DNA from: Candidatus Epulonipiscium sp.
GTDB lineage: Bacteria > Bacillota > Clostridia > Lachnospirales > Defluviitaleaceae
Length of the DNA stretch: 64,000 bases
Direction of reading: 5' to 3'
Assembly: GCA_012519205.1 (NCBI GenBank)
Contig: JAAYQR010000019.1
Span: 44,216-108,215 of the forward strand
This document shows, in pieces, positions 26,283 through 34,970 of this stretch (the stretch's first letter is position 1; each line of letters starts with the position of its first letter). The translations under genes were made by a program, and so were the position numbers. The notes beneath the pieces are model-generated. The model did no database searches. It saw only the letters and a program-made list of their open reading frames with translations, and was not told the DNA's origin.

Positions 26283-26645
26283 ATGTCAGAACATGATTGC
26301 GGATGTAATAATCATAATCACAATGATTGCGGTTGTGACCATAACCATGATGAGGAAATAATATACTTAACTCTGGATGATGATACAGAATTAAAATGCA
26401 ATATAATTGGGACATTTGAATTGGATAATAAGGATTACATTGCACTTCTTCCTGAGGGTGAGGACCAGATTTTACTGTACGGTTATAAGGAAGAAAAAGA
26501 TGAAATATGTATTATAAATATCGATGACGATGATGAATTCGATAAAGTATCAGATGTGTTCATGGATGAATTTGCAGATGAAATTGAATCTATGGATGAA
26601 GACTATGACTTTGATGAAGACTTTGAAGATGATGAAGAAGAATAA
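26283..26645 (+). CDS. DUF1292 protein with Cys/His-rich N-terminus and acidic tail
   Basis: A 120-residue cytoplasmic protein. The N-terminal 23 residues are packed with Cys and His (MSEHDCGCNNHNHNDCGCDH), a likely metal-binding patch. Residues about 25-85 form the DUF1292 domain (EEIIYLTLDDDTELKCNIIG, and KDYIALLPEGEDQILLYGYK). The tail is almost only Asp and Glu. DUF1292 (YrzB-like) is widespread in Firmicutes, and its function is unknown. AAAGGAGAA precedes the ATG. It ends in a very strong palindrome at 26641-26681. Confidence 0.88.
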   Translation: MSEHDCGCNNHNHNDCGCDHNHDEEIIYLTLDDDTELKCNIIGTFELDNKDYIALLPEGEDQILLYGYKEEKDEICIINIDDDDEFDKVSDVFMDEFADEIESMDEDYDFDEDFEDDEEE

Positions 26646-26681
26646 ATAAAACGCCGATATATTCGGCGTTTTATTTATTTT
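26641..26681. terminator. Strong bidirectional terminator
   Basis: A perfect 17-bp stem (26641-26657 with 26663-26679; core AACGCCGA/TCGGCGTT) around a 5-base loop, with T/A-rich flanks. It includes the stop codon of the DUF1292 gene and overlaps the 3' end of the convergent LysM-CAP gene, so it can terminate both. Confidence 0.85.
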
Positions 26682-27289
26682 GTTGGACGAATAAACATTT
26701 GTGTCCAATATTTGACCCCATTTTTACTTGTTGCTAAACCTACACCAATTTCGCTATATGATGCACCTAAAATATTACTCTTATGTCCAGGGGAATTCAT
26801 CCACGAATTCATAACCTGTGATGGTGTTTGCTGCCCTTTAGCGATGTTTTCGCCGGCAGATGTAAATCTTATTCCAAAGGTTTGTATCATATCGAAAGGG
26901 GAGCCGTAAGTAGGAGATTGGTGGGCAAAATAATTTTTATTAATCATATCTTGAGATTTCATTCTTGCTACCCTAGATAATTCCCAATTGGCTTTAAGAG
27001 GTTGAAGCCCATTTTTAGCTCTTTCTGCATTTACCAATTTGATGACCTCATTTTCGACGGATTTGACATCATCAATATTAGGAATAGTTAATTTTTGACC
27101 TGGGTAGATGAGAGCTGGATTTTTAATTTGGGAGTTTGCAGAAATAATTTCATTAAGGCCTATTTGATGCTTAACAGCAATTTTCCACATACTATCCCCA
27201 GGCTGTACAGTATATGTTATGGGTTGGGCAAAAATAGGTACGTAAAATAAGAAAAACAATAATGATATGAACAAAAATTTTCTTTTCAT
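26675..27289 (-). CDS. Secreted LysM and CAP (SCP/PR1-like) domain protein, YkwD type
   Basis: A 204-residue exported protein. A signal peptide (about 1-22, MKRKFLFISLLFFLFYVPIF then AQ) is followed by one LysM domain (about 25-70; ITYTVQPGDSMWKIAVKHQI, YPGQKLTIP) that should bind peptidoglycan. A CAP domain follows (about 78-204), with VNAERAKNGLQPL, NKNYFAHQSPTYGSPFDM, GENIAKGQQTP and SWMNSPGHKSNIL. In bacilli and clostridia such proteins are wall- or spore-associated; the catalytic function is uncertain. A GGAGG-type site precedes the ATG on minus. It is convergent with the DUF1292 gene. Confidence 0.9.
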   Translation of the reverse strand: MKRKFLFISLLFFLFYVPIFAQPITYTVQPGDSMWKIAVKHQIGLNEIISANSQIKNPALIYPGQKLTIPNIDDVKSVENEVIKLVNAERAKNGLQPLKANWELSRVARMKSQDMINKNYFAHQSPTYGSPFDMIQTFGIRFTSAGENIAKGQQTPSQVMNSWMNSPGHKSNILGASYSEIGVGLATSKNGVKYWTQMFIRPTK

Positions 27290-27553
27290 ATTTACACCTC
27301 CACTAATAGTTTGAAATAAAAAACAATAATTATCTCTTGTATGTTATTACAATTTAGGAACTAAGTACCATAAAGGAGAAGATTTGCGATATAATGGTGA
27401 TATTTTAAAAAGGTGATTCTAGTCCCATTTATTAAATAGATTTTTTAAATTAGTTTTCCATATTATCTTTGACTGTTATACGAATATTTGATATTATTTA
27501 ATTATTATTAAGCATATTTTAATAAAATTAAATAGACGCTGGGGGGATATTTT

Positions 27554-28393
27554 ATGAGAAATCAGGTTATATTTATGAAAAAAAACTTTAGTGGTGACAG
27601 TGATATAAAAAAAGTTATGGAAGAAGATAACATTGAAATCAGTTTTGCAGAAGATTATGTTGAAGTCTTAAGTATCCTTGGTGACAAAAACGGACAAGTC
27701 GACCTAATAGTAATTGATATGGAAAAGGATGTAATAAGGGGAATAGATAGCATCACAAATATTAAGTCAAAACAAAAATATAAGCATATTCCTATTTTTA
27801 TTATTGCTAAAAGGGAAGACGTGATGAAGGGGCTAACAATAGGGGCCCAAGAATACATAGTACCTCCTTTCACCACTAACGAATTATGTTCATTTATAAA
27901 AATTACCCTTGAAAATAGTGAGGATAATAAGAACTTATATATTCCCCAAACCTCTGTAGATATGAGTTTTGAACAATATTTTAATAGTGAAATTAAGAGG
28001 GCAGAGAGGGGCGATTATGAACTTGCTATACTTATATTAACAGTGATACCTAGAAAAATAGATAAAACCTTATCCACCAATGAGCGGGTCGGCATAATAA
28101 ATCAATTGGCCTTGTTTGTTAAAGAAAATCTTAGGGCAACAGATACCATTATACGATATAACGAAAGTAATATCATAGCATTTCTGCCTTACACAACAAG
28201 ATTTAATGCAGAGATTGTTTATGAAAAAGTTTTAGAAGTTTATCATGAAAAGGTTGTAGGATTAAATAATAATATGGACGATTGGGAAATAATATATAGT
28301 ATAGCTTCCTACCCTAAGGATGGAGAAAATGTAAGAGATTTATTATTTAATGCTGAAAGATACCTAGAAGATAAAAAACAAATTTACTTATAA
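27554..28393 (+). CDS. Receiver-like domain fused to degenerate GGDEF domain
   Basis: A 279-residue soluble protein. Residues about 1-118 resemble a response-regulator receiver: DLIVIDME has the phosphorylatable Asp position, followed by KHIPIFIIAKRED and EYIVPPFTTNEL. Residues about 130-279 have the GGDEF fold (YFNSEIKRAERGDYELAILI) but the signature is RYNESNIIAFLP where active cyclases have RYGGDEFAILLP, so cyclase activity is unlikely. A binding or regulatory role in c-di-GMP signalling is possible. GGGGGG lies 7 bases before the ATG. No partner kinase is adjacent. Confidence 0.78.
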   Translation: MRNQVIFMKKNFSGDSDIKKVMEEDNIEISFAEDYVEVLSILGDKNGQVDLIVIDMEKDVIRGIDSITNIKSKQKYKHIPIFIIAKREDVMKGLTIGAQEYIVPPFTTNELCSFIKITLENSEDNKNLYIPQTSVDMSFEQYFNSEIKRAERGDYELAILILTVIPRKIDKTLSTNERVGIINQLALFVKENLRATDTIIRYNESNIIAFLPYTTRFNAEIVYEKVLEVYHEKVVGLNNNMDDWEIIYSIASYPKDGENVRDLLFNAERYLEDKKQIYL

Positions 28394-28542
28394 GCAATAT
28401 TATTTTATACTAAAAGTATGATAGAATTTGGATAAAAGTGATTGATTTCATGAGTAAGACAGTGTATTATAACTCATAATACCATTATAAAACACAGTAT
28501 CTCACATTGCCTGCCCCAAATAACTAAATGGGAGATGATAAG

Positions 28543-29406
28543 ATGCCAATTACAATTATTACCGATAGTGCTGCGGATTTATCCAAAGAAATAATTGATA
28601 GATATAATATCCATGTTGTTCCTCTTTGTGTTTATTTAAACAATGAAGAACTTTTTGATGGAGAATCACTGAAATCGGATAAATTATATAAAGATATGCG
28701 TGAGGGGGCAGTTTACAAAACAGGACAAGTGCCTCCAGAAAACTTTAAAAAGGTATTCACAGATTATGCAAAGAAAAATAGAAACTGCATATATATTGCT
28801 TTTTCTTCTGGGTTGTCAGGGACATATCAGGCCTCAGAGATTGCCAAGGAGGAGGTTCTAGAAGAATACCCTAATTTTAATATAGACATAATAGACACTA
28901 AATGCGCTTCCCTAGGTTTTGGACTAATAGTTTACAAGGCAGTAAAATTACTAGAGCAGGGGAAATCACAAGAAGAAATTGTTAGGGCAATTAAGTTTTA
29001 TTCAGATCATATGGAACATGTTTTTACGGTAGATAATCTCGAATACCTCTTAAGGGGCGGAAGGGTTAGCCGCACCTCCGCTTTCATTGGTGGAATCCTA
29101 AATATTAAGCCAATCTTAAATGTGGAGGATGGTAAACTTGTTCCTTTAGAAAAAGTTAGGGGGAGAAAAAAAGCTCTAAAACGCCTTGTAGAAATTGCGC
29201 AAGAAAGAGGGATTAATCTAGCGGAACAAACAATTGCTATAAGTCATGGAGATGCCCTCGCAGATGCGGAAACGGTAAGGGATATGATGATAGAAACCTT
29301 AGGGTGCAAGGATTTTATAATTACTACTATTGGGTGTGTTGTAGGTGCCCATGCCGGTCCCGGAACGGTTGCACTTTTTTTTCTAAATAAAGAGCTGACT
29401 TTATAA
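28543..29406 (+). CDS. DegV family protein (fatty-acid-binding)
   Basis: A 287-residue cytoplasmic protein of the DegV/FakB family. In Staphylococcus, FakB proteins carry fatty acids for phosphorylation by FakA. Signatures are ITIITDSAADLSKEI at the N-terminus, SSGLSGTYQASEIAKEE, IDTKCASLGFGLIVYKA, LEYLLRGGRVSRTSAFIG, and GAHAGPGTVALFF at the end. The start is ATG 28543 with GGGAGA (28530-28535) upstream; an in-frame ATG at 28528 overlaps that site. No fakA-like kinase gene is adjacent. It ends in a terminator at 29405-29430. Confidence 0.92.
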   Translation: MPITIITDSAADLSKEIIDRYNIHVVPLCVYLNNEELFDGESLKSDKLYKDMREGAVYKTGQVPPENFKKVFTDYAKKNRNCIYIAFSSGLSGTYQASEIAKEEVLEEYPNFNIDIIDTKCASLGFGLIVYKAVKLLEQGKSQEEIVRAIKFYSDHMEHVFTVDNLEYLLRGGRVSRTSAFIGGILNIKPILNVEDGKLVPLEKVRGRKKALKRLVEIAQERGINLAEQTIAISHGDALADAETVRDMMIETLGCKDFIITTIGCVVGAHAGPGTVALFFLNKELTL

Positions 29407-29430
29407 GGAACGGATAGAAACCGTTCCTTT
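29405..29430 (+). terminator. Rho-independent terminator
   Basis: AAGGAACGG (29405-29413) pairs with CCGTTCCTT (29421-29429) around a 7-base loop, followed by TTTAC. It starts at the degV stop codon. Confidence 0.75.
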
Positions 29431-29523
29431 TACTTAGCTTATCTATAAGTAATAACCTTTTAAATCATATAATGTGTATAGCTTTTTTAAAATATAATAT
29501 AATAATAACAAGATAAAAGCGGG

Positions 29524-30264
29524 GTGAACTACATTAAAAATACAGCAGCTTTTTTTGATATAGATGGAACATTATATCGTGAAGGACTTATAACAGAAAT
29601 GTTTAAGAAGTTAATAAAATATGATATCATTGATACAAAAAAGTGGCATGAAGAAGTTAAACCTAAGTTCATAAAATGGGATAACAGGATTGGTGAATAT
29701 GATGATTATCTTCTTGAAATATCAGATATATACATTAAGGCAATAAGAGGTCTTGATTGTGCTTTAGTTGAATTCATTGCAAGGCAGGTAGTAGAACAAA
29801 AAGGTGGAAGGGTTTATACTTTTACCCGAGACAAAATCCGGTGGCACAAGGATAAAGGCCACAAAGTGATTACTATATCGGGAAGCCCTATGGAGTTGGT
29901 AAAAGAAATGTCATCAAGGTATAATATGGATGATTATAGGGGAAGTATTCATATTTGCAGTGGTAAGAAGTATACTGGAGAAGTCGTACCTATGTGGGAC
30001 AGCAATAGCAAAAAAAAGGCAATGGATGAATTGGTTGAAAGGTATGGTATTGATTTAGAAAAAAGCTATGCATATGGGGATACAGCTGGAGATTTATCAA
30101 TGCTTGAGGCTGTAGGAAATCCATTTTGTATTAATCCGACTCAGGAGTTAATAGGCTTGTTGATGGATAATAAGAAAATAAAAAATAAAGTAAAAATAGT
30201 TGTAGAAAGAAAAGACATGGTTTATCATCTTGATGCCAACTACTTTAAAGATAACGAAAGATAG
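29524..30264 (+). CDS. HAD-superfamily phosphatase, SerB-like (IB subfamily)
   Basis: A 246-residue haloacid-dehalogenase hydrolase. Motif I is FFDIDGTLYRE (Asp nucleophile near residue 12), motif II is TISGSP, and motif IV is SYAYGDTAGDLSMLEAVGNP. These match the HAD-IB (SerB/PSPase-like) group. The substrate is unknown. The start is uncertain: GTG 29524 gives MNYIKNTAAFFDIDGT, but its GCGGGG upstream is close and weak; an ATT ten bases later is also spaced suitably after GGGGTG. proB begins 37 bases after its stop and may be cotranscribed. Confidence 0.85.
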   Translation: MNYIKNTAAFFDIDGTLYREGLITEMFKKLIKYDIIDTKKWHEEVKPKFIKWDNRIGEYDDYLLEISDIYIKAIRGLDCALVEFIARQVVEQKGGRVYTFTRDKIRWHKDKGHKVITISGSPMELVKEMSSRYNMDDYRGSIHICSGKKYTGEVVPMWDSNSKKKAMDELVERYGIDLEKSYAYGDTAGDLSMLEAVGNPFCINPTQELIGLLMDNKKIKNKVKIVVERKDMVYHLDANYFKDNER

Positions 30265-30301
30265 ATTAAAGTTAAATTTTCATAAGAGGGGATTTAGTTC
30301 G

Positions 30302-31108
30302 ATGCATACTAGAAAAAATTTAAAAGACAGTAAAAGAATAGTTATAAAAATCGGAACATCATCTTTGACCCATAGAAATGGCACTCTACATTATGCAAAG
30401 ATGGAATGTTTAGCTCGTGTGTTATCAGATTTAAAAAATGAAGGCAAAGAAGTCGTACTAGTTTCATCAGGAGCCATAGGCGTTGGTGCAGAGAGGCTAG
30501 GGTGTCAGGAAAGACCAAGACAAATAGAGGTAAAACAAGCGGCGGCAGCTGTTGGACAGGCAATATTAATGCAAATATATGAAAAGTTTTTCGGAGAGTA
30601 TAATCAAATTATAGCTCAGGTTCTTTTAACCAAAGATGTATTAGAAGATTCTATCAAAAAAACTAATGCCCAAAATACTTTTAATACACTTTTAAAGATG
30701 GGGGTTATTCCCATTGTCAATGAAAATGATACTATTGCGACAGAAGAAATCCAAGAAAGTATTTTTGGAGATAATGATACCTTGTCTGCCATGGTTTCAG
30801 TGCTAATAGAAGCAGATTTACTTATCCTTCTTTCTGATATTGATGGATTATATAATAAGAACCCTAGGGACTTTAGTGACGCAGTTTTAATAGATACGGT
30901 GGATGGTATTACTGATGAAATAGAAGGACTTGCTGGAGGTGCAGGAAGCAGCTTAGGAACTGGAGGTATGGTAACAAAAATTTCCGCAGCTAGGATTGCT
31001 AATGACCATGGGGTAGATATGGTGATTGCTAACGGGGAAGATTTAATAAATATTAATAAGGTCTTAGAAGGAGAAAAGATTGGAACTCTTTTTAAAAAAA
31101 ATGAATGA
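30302..31108 (+). CDS. proB: Glutamate 5-kinase ProB (short form)
   Basis: Catalyses ATP-dependent phosphorylation of glutamate, the first step of proline synthesis. The amino-acid-kinase core is complete: RIVIKIGTSSLTHRNGTLHY, LVSSGAIGVGAERLG, QVLLTKDVLED, IPIVNENDTIATEEI, GDNDTLSAMVS, LLSDIDGLYNKNP, and GTGGMVTKISAARIANDHG. With 268 residues it ends at the kinase domain, without the C-terminal PUA domain of E. coli ProB. The start is ATG 30302 with GAGGGG (30286-30291) 10 bases upstream; upstream in-frame starts fall inside the HAD gene. No proA or proC lies in the window. Confidence 0.94.
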   Translation: MHTRKNLKDSKRIVIKIGTSSLTHRNGTLHYAKMECLARVLSDLKNEGKEVVLVSSGAIGVGAERLGCQERPRQIEVKQAAAAVGQAILMQIYEKFFGEYNQIIAQVLLTKDVLEDSIKKTNAQNTFNTLLKMGVIPIVNENDTIATEEIQESIFGDNDTLSAMVSVLIEADLLILLSDIDGLYNKNPRDFSDAVLIDTVDGITDEIEGLAGGAGSSLGTGGMVTKISAARIANDHGVDMVIANGEDLININKVLEGEKIGTLFKKNE

Positions 31109-31134
31109 ATGCTTATTTAGCATTCATTCAAAAA
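31102..31134. terminator. Shared convergent terminator overlapping both gene ends
   Basis: TGAATGAATGCT (31102-31113) pairs with AGCATTCATTCA (31119-31130) around TATTT, with A and T runs on either side. It contains the proB stop (31106-31108) and the stop of the convergent lipoprotein gene (31124-31126). Confidence 0.75.
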
Positions 31135-32049
31135 TTTCGATCATCTTTTTAATATTTTCTAGAGCAATATCAGATTTGATTGTAGTTAAAGCCGAATCCT
31201 TTTGTTTAACCACTTCTTTTAATTCAAGGATACTTTGATTAAATTGTATTGCTAGAGAATCTTTTTTTTCTATTATTTTTGGTTGAAACTTTGGCCAAAT
31301 TTCGTCAAATTCTGCTAGGCTTTTATCCACTAAACCCCACTTGCCTTGTTTCGAAGATATTTTTATATCTCTTAACTGATATTTTAATATAAGGATTTCG
31401 GATGGGACTTTGGCATTAAATAACTCAGCCATATATGGAATATGTTTTGTAAGATTTACGGCAGCATGTGCTATTTCTAGTTCGGAAGGGCTAGAAGTCA
31501 TAAGAGGATAAGAATCGGGAAGAACTTCCTCGGGAAGTTTTAAATCCTGCTTAGTATCCTCTTCTTTTTCTGATTTATTTCCTTGACTTTTAGAATCTGG
31601 TTCCTCTTCTGAGGAATCATTATTTTCATCAGAAGATTTTTATATCCGATTTCATTTTCCAATTCTAACTCAGCTTTTTTATATTTTAAGGCTGCCTTAT
31701 CTTTATTTTCTTCCATAGCTTTCGAGATAATCAGATTAGTAAGTGTGTTTAAATCCTTATTGAACTTTTCTGTTTTTTCTACAGATATCCCCTTTTTTTC
31801 TGCTTCTGCAAAAAAATCATTCCATTTTGAATGAACGGATTTGATTTGGCTTAAGGAGCTATTCCATTCTTTTTTATTTACGGAAGTTAGAACATCCTCA
31901 GATAACTTTTGAAGATCCTCGAGAGAATTGGGAGGAGAATTGTTTTCAGGGGATTCTTTACTATGTTTTTCCTCACCTTTTTGGCATCCGCTCATAATTA
32001 AAATTAGACATAATACTAATAATATATAGGACGAAAGAAATTTTTTCAT
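31124..32049 (-). pseudogene. Lipoprotein gene interrupted by a single-base frameshift
   Basis: On minus, the first part (ATG 32049, after GGAGG) encodes a lipoprotein signal with lipobox LIMSGC (Cys22), then a helical, Lys/Glu-rich region. It continues to KKAELELENEIGYKN and then leaves frame. The second part (SSPSELEIAHAAVNLTKHIP to MIEIFE) is in another frame. The run of five T on plus (31637-31641; AAAAA on minus) needs one more base to join them, giving KKSSDENNDSSEEEPDSKSQ and a continuous linker into LPDSYPLM. The repaired protein would be about 307 residues, two helical halves joined by an acidic linker. No known family was recognised. Confidence 0.7.
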
Positions 32050-32166
32050 GATAGCAGTAACCTCCACTCTATGCTTTATGATGTAAATTAGAAACAAAAC
32101 AGGTTTTTATTATTATAGTATTTGTTATAAACCTAAACAAAATACAAATTTCATACTTTGCAATCT

Positions 32167-32195
32167 TTGATATTTGGTGGAAGATATATTATAAT
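32167..32195 (+). promoter_or_regulatory. Sigma-A-type promoter of the DUF896 gene
   Basis: TTGATA (32167-32172) and TATAAT (32190-32195) are spaced by 17 bases. The AGGAGG site and ATG at 32229 follow after 33 bases. Confidence 0.65.
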
Positions 32196-32228
32196 ATAAA
32201 AATAGTTAATAAAGGTTAGGAGGATAAA

Positions 32229-32438
32229 ATGGAAGATAGTAAAATAAATCGGATTAATGAATTATATAATAAACAAAAATCCACTGGGCTTACTGAAAAT
32301 GAAGAAAAAGAACAACAAAAATTAAGGAGAGAATATATCGAATCCTTCAAAAGAAATTTTAGGCAAACCATGAATACTGTTAAAGTACAAGATGAAGATG
32401 GAACGATTAGGCCCCTTAAGAGGAATGATACAAAGTAA
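32229..32438 (+). CDS. DUF896 family small protein (YnzC-like)
   Basis: A 69-residue cytoplasmic protein with the family pattern KINRINELYNKQKSTGLT, then KEQQKLRREYIESFKRNFRQ and the C-terminal VKVQDEDG. The N-terminal half is predicted to form a helical hairpin. B. subtilis YnzC is linked to the SOS operon yneA-yneB-ynzC, but that context is absent here. AGGAGG lies just before the ATG. Confidence 0.9.
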   Translation: MEDSKINRINELYNKQKSTGLTENEEKEQQKLRREYIESFKRNFRQTMNTVKVQDEDGTIRPLKRNDTK

Positions 32439-32495
32439 AAAGGAGTCTAAAATAAGAATTAAGTCATACCATAAACTGGTAAAGTGGAGGTTAAA

Positions 32496-32963
32496 ATGAA
32501 TTATTGTAGAGAGTGTGGGAAAATATTAGAAGGCGATAAAGAAGAGTGCCCTTTTTGCGGGACGAAAATAGACATTATGACTAACCTTGAAAGTACGGTA
32601 GGAGAAGGGAGTATAAGTGATGAAGTAAAGCAAAATGAAGAGTCACCAGCTATAGAAAATCAATTTAGCTGTGTGAATTATGAGGATAATAACCATATAG
32701 ATTATAAAAACACAGAAAAACCTCCTGTAAAACCTTTAAGCAATTGGATTAAGGTTTTGTTATCGTTTTTAATACCTTTACTCCCAGGTTTAGGTTCAAT
32801 TACAGGAATTATTGCTTCTATCATTTTTATGACAAATGAAGACCAAGATAGAAAGACATTTGGATATGCCCTTTTGAGTTTTAGTATTATATTCTTAGTT
32901 ATTATTTGTGCTTGCTGCATGATGCTTGGACTTCTAACATCACTTCCAGAAATGTATTCATAA
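32496..32963 (+). CDS. Zinc-ribbon membrane protein, DUF4190-like tail
   Basis: A 155-residue protein. The N-terminal zinc ribbon is MNYCRECGKILEGDKEECPF then CG (two CxxC pairs). A disordered acidic linker follows, then two hydrophobic helices near the C-terminus (about 85-105, LSFLIPLLPGLGSITGIIAS; and about 122-145, FGYALLSFSIIFLVIICACCMM). The arrangement resembles zinc-ribbon plus DUF4190 proteins. Function is unknown. The start is ATG 32496, with GGAGG 5 bases upstream; GTG 32484 overlaps the site region. The next gene starts 31 bases later. Confidence 0.75.
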   Translation: MNYCRECGKILEGDKEECPFCGTKIDIMTNLESTVGEGSISDEVKQNEESPAIENQFSCVNYEDNNHIDYKNTEKPPVKPLSNWIKVLLSFLIPLLPGLGSITGIIASIIFMTNEDQDRKTFGYALLSFSIIFLVIICACCMMLGLLTSLPEMYS

Positions 32964-32994
32964 CGTTTATATATGATAAATAGGTGGGGACATA

Positions 32995-33645
32995 ATGAAA
33001 GAATTAATTTATTTTATGGGACGTTCAGTGTGTCATCAATTTCCTGAACGCTCTTTTTTTATTCAAGGTACGAAGATGCCCTTATGTGCAAGATGTACAG
33101 GGATATATTTAGGAATGTTTTTGGGGTTTTTATACCTTTACTTTAGGAGGCGGAATAAAGGCAATACCCCTCCTTCTTTTCAATTTTTAATAGGGATGAT
33201 TCTTTGTTGGATTCCTATGATTTTAGATGGGGTAACATCTTATATGGGTTTTAGGGAAACAACCAATATAACAAGGCTATTAACAGGTTTTCTTTTTGGG
33301 GTATTTATACCTGTTTTTATTGTGTTACTAAAGAATTTTGATTTAGAGGGAGAAAATAATATACCCATAATTAAAGGATATAAAGATTTGCTTTTTATGG
33401 TTTTACTTTTCTTTTTCTCTATAATAATAATTACCATGGATTATGATATTGTTTGGTGGATAGTATCTGGTATAACTGTATTAACGATTTCGTATGTGTA
33501 CATGCAAATTTCATACATTATAATAAGGCAAATTCTTGAGTCAATTAGCAAAAAAAGGGCTTATTATATAGCTTTAGCTACTATGGCATCAGTGATTATT
33601 ATTTTATCGGTAATGAATGAATTGTTGCTGGCTAAATATAGATAG
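32995..33645 (+). CDS. DUF2085 membrane protein
   Basis: A 216-residue polytopic membrane protein. The family signature is visible near the N-terminus: GRSVCHQFPERSF and MPLCARCTGIYLGMFLGFLY, with the conserved Cys residues suggesting metal or disulphide chemistry. About six hydrophobic segments follow, including FLIGMILCWIPMILDG and LLTGFLFGVFIPVFIVLL. Function is unknown. AGGTGGGGA lies 6-8 bases before the ATG. The cyclo-ligase gene begins 19 bases downstream. Confidence 0.85.
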   Translation: MKELIYFMGRSVCHQFPERSFFIQGTKMPLCARCTGIYLGMFLGFLYLYFRRRNKGNTPPSFQFLIGMILCWIPMILDGVTSYMGFRETTNITRLLTGFLFGVFIPVFIVLLKNFDLEGENNIPIIKGYKDLLFMVLLFFFSIIIITMDYDIVWWIVSGITVLTISYVYMQISYIIIRQILESISKKRAYYIALATMASVIIILSVMNELLLAKYR

Positions 33646-33664
33646 GCTCACACAGGAGAAAATT

Positions 33665-34231
33665 ATGACAAAAAAACAAGATTTAAGGAAGAAATTTCTT
33701 GAAAATAGAGATAAGATGACTAAAGAGGAAATAAGTAAAAAGAATAAAAAAATATATGAAAGCCTTATTAACTCAGAGGTCTATAATAAATGTAAAAAGA
33801 TTTTTGTATATGTAAGTATGAAAAACGAAGTAGACACCAAAAAAATAATTTCTAAAGGATTAAAAGAAGGGAAAATCATTGGGGTTCCCAAGGTGGAGCC
33901 TAGAACAAGGGAAATGTATTTTTCGCAGATACAAACCTTAGATGAATTAGAAATAGGACATTTTGGGGTATTAGAGCCTAAGAAAGAGCTTATTAAAAAA
34001 ATGGAAAGTGATAGGACTACCCTTGTTCTTGTGCCGGGAGCAGTATTTGACAAAAATAGAAACAGAATTGGTTATGGGGGTGGCTACTATGACCGCTATC
34101 TTGGTAAACATACATCTATAATGAAAACGATTGGCCTTGCTTATGATTTTCAAGTCATTGATGCAATCCCTACGGATACCTATGATATCCCCTTAAATTT
34201 AATATTAACTGAGAACAATTGGATTTATTAA
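33665..34231 (+). CDS. 5-Formyltetrahydrofolate cyclo-ligase
   Basis: ATP-dependent conversion of 5-formyl-THF to 5,10-methenyl-THF in the folate one-carbon pool. The N-terminal KKQDLRKKFLENRDKM matches the basic start of the family. The nucleotide-binding signature GYGGGYYDRYL is at about residues 138-148, and LVPGAVFDKNRNRIGYGGGY is the full block. The 188-residue length is normal. The start is ATG 33665, with AGGAG (33654-33658) 6 bases upstream; an in-frame ATG at 33617 would overlap the preceding gene. Confidence 0.94.
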   Translation: MTKKQDLRKKFLENRDKMTKEEISKKNKKIYESLINSEVYNKCKKIFVYVSMKNEVDTKKIISKGLKEGKIIGVPKVEPRTREMYFSQIQTLDELEIGHFGVLEPKKELIKKMESDRTTLVLVPGAVFDKNRNRIGYGGGYYDRYLGKHTSIMKTIGLAYDFQVIDAIPTDTYDIPLNLILTENNWIY

Positions 34232-34353
34232 AGAAAAACAGGATATGGAAGTACTTAATAGTTTATTTCTTAAATGACTTGTTATTTTTATCTCTGTAAG
34301 ATATAATTATAGAACAGATGTTCCCTTGCTGACAATAAGAAAGGATGAAAAGA

Positions 34354-34953
34354 TTGATATCATATGTTAAAGGAACTTTAGAATACATAGATGAAACTGA
34401 AATAATCATAGATGTTAATGGCATAGGATATAAACTAATGATGTCTTCATCTGCTATGGGAAGGCTTCCATCTATTGGGAGGGAAATAAAGATATTCACC
34501 TATCTCCAAGTCAGGGAAATGGAAATGGCCCTATATGGTTTTATTACTCGGGAAGAACAATATATGTTTGAAAGGCTTATATCTGTAAGTGGCATAGGGC
34601 CTAAAGGAGCTTTAGGTGTCTTATCTACCTTATCCCCGGGGGATTTTTATTTAGCAGTTATAACAGAAGATGTAAAGACCTTAAGTAGTGCACCGGGAGT
34701 AGGGAAGAAAACGGCTCAGAGGATTATATTAGATTTGAAAGATAAAATAAATACAATAGAAGCAGTAGGAATAAGTGAAATGGATTCCTTTCCTTTAAAT
34801 CAAAATGGAATTGAAGAGGAAGCCATATCTGCTTTAACTTCCTTAGGGTATACAAGGTTAGAAGCGTCTAAGGCAGTATCCGCTGTTATTACGGAAGATA
34901 TGAAGGTAGAAGATATTATTAAGGTCTCTTTGAAAAAACTAGCAATATTTTAG
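34354..34953 (+). CDS. ruvA: Holliday junction branch migration protein RuvA
   Basis: Tetrameric Holliday-junction-binding subunit of the RuvAB helicase. The OB-fold domain is ISYVKGTLEYIDETEIIIDV with MALYGFITREEQYMFERLIS. The HhH motifs are SVSGIGPKGALGVLS and SSAPGVGKKTAQRIILDLKDK. The C-terminal RuvB-binding domain is EEEAISALTSLGYTRLEASK. I prefer TTG 34354, giving the usual family start MISYVKG, with AAAGGA 8 bases upstream; ATG 34345 would add three residues. ruvB follows after 17 bases, as in most bacteria. Confidence 0.96.
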   Translation: MISYVKGTLEYIDETEIIIDVNGIGYKLMMSSSAMGRLPSIGREIKIFTYLQVREMEMALYGFITREEQYMFERLISVSGIGPKGALGVLSTLSPGDFYLAVITEDVKTLSSAPGVGKKTAQRIILDLKDKINTIEAVGISEMDSFPLNQNGIEEEAISALTSLGYTRLEASKAVSAVITEDMKVEDIIKVSLKKLAIF

Positions 34954-34970
34954 GAAAATAGGTGAAACCA

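Noticed and set aside
34324..34345. Upstream starts for ruvA
   Set aside because: ATG 34345 gives a non-typical MKRLISYVKG start; the TTG at 34354 has the better spacing and matches the family.
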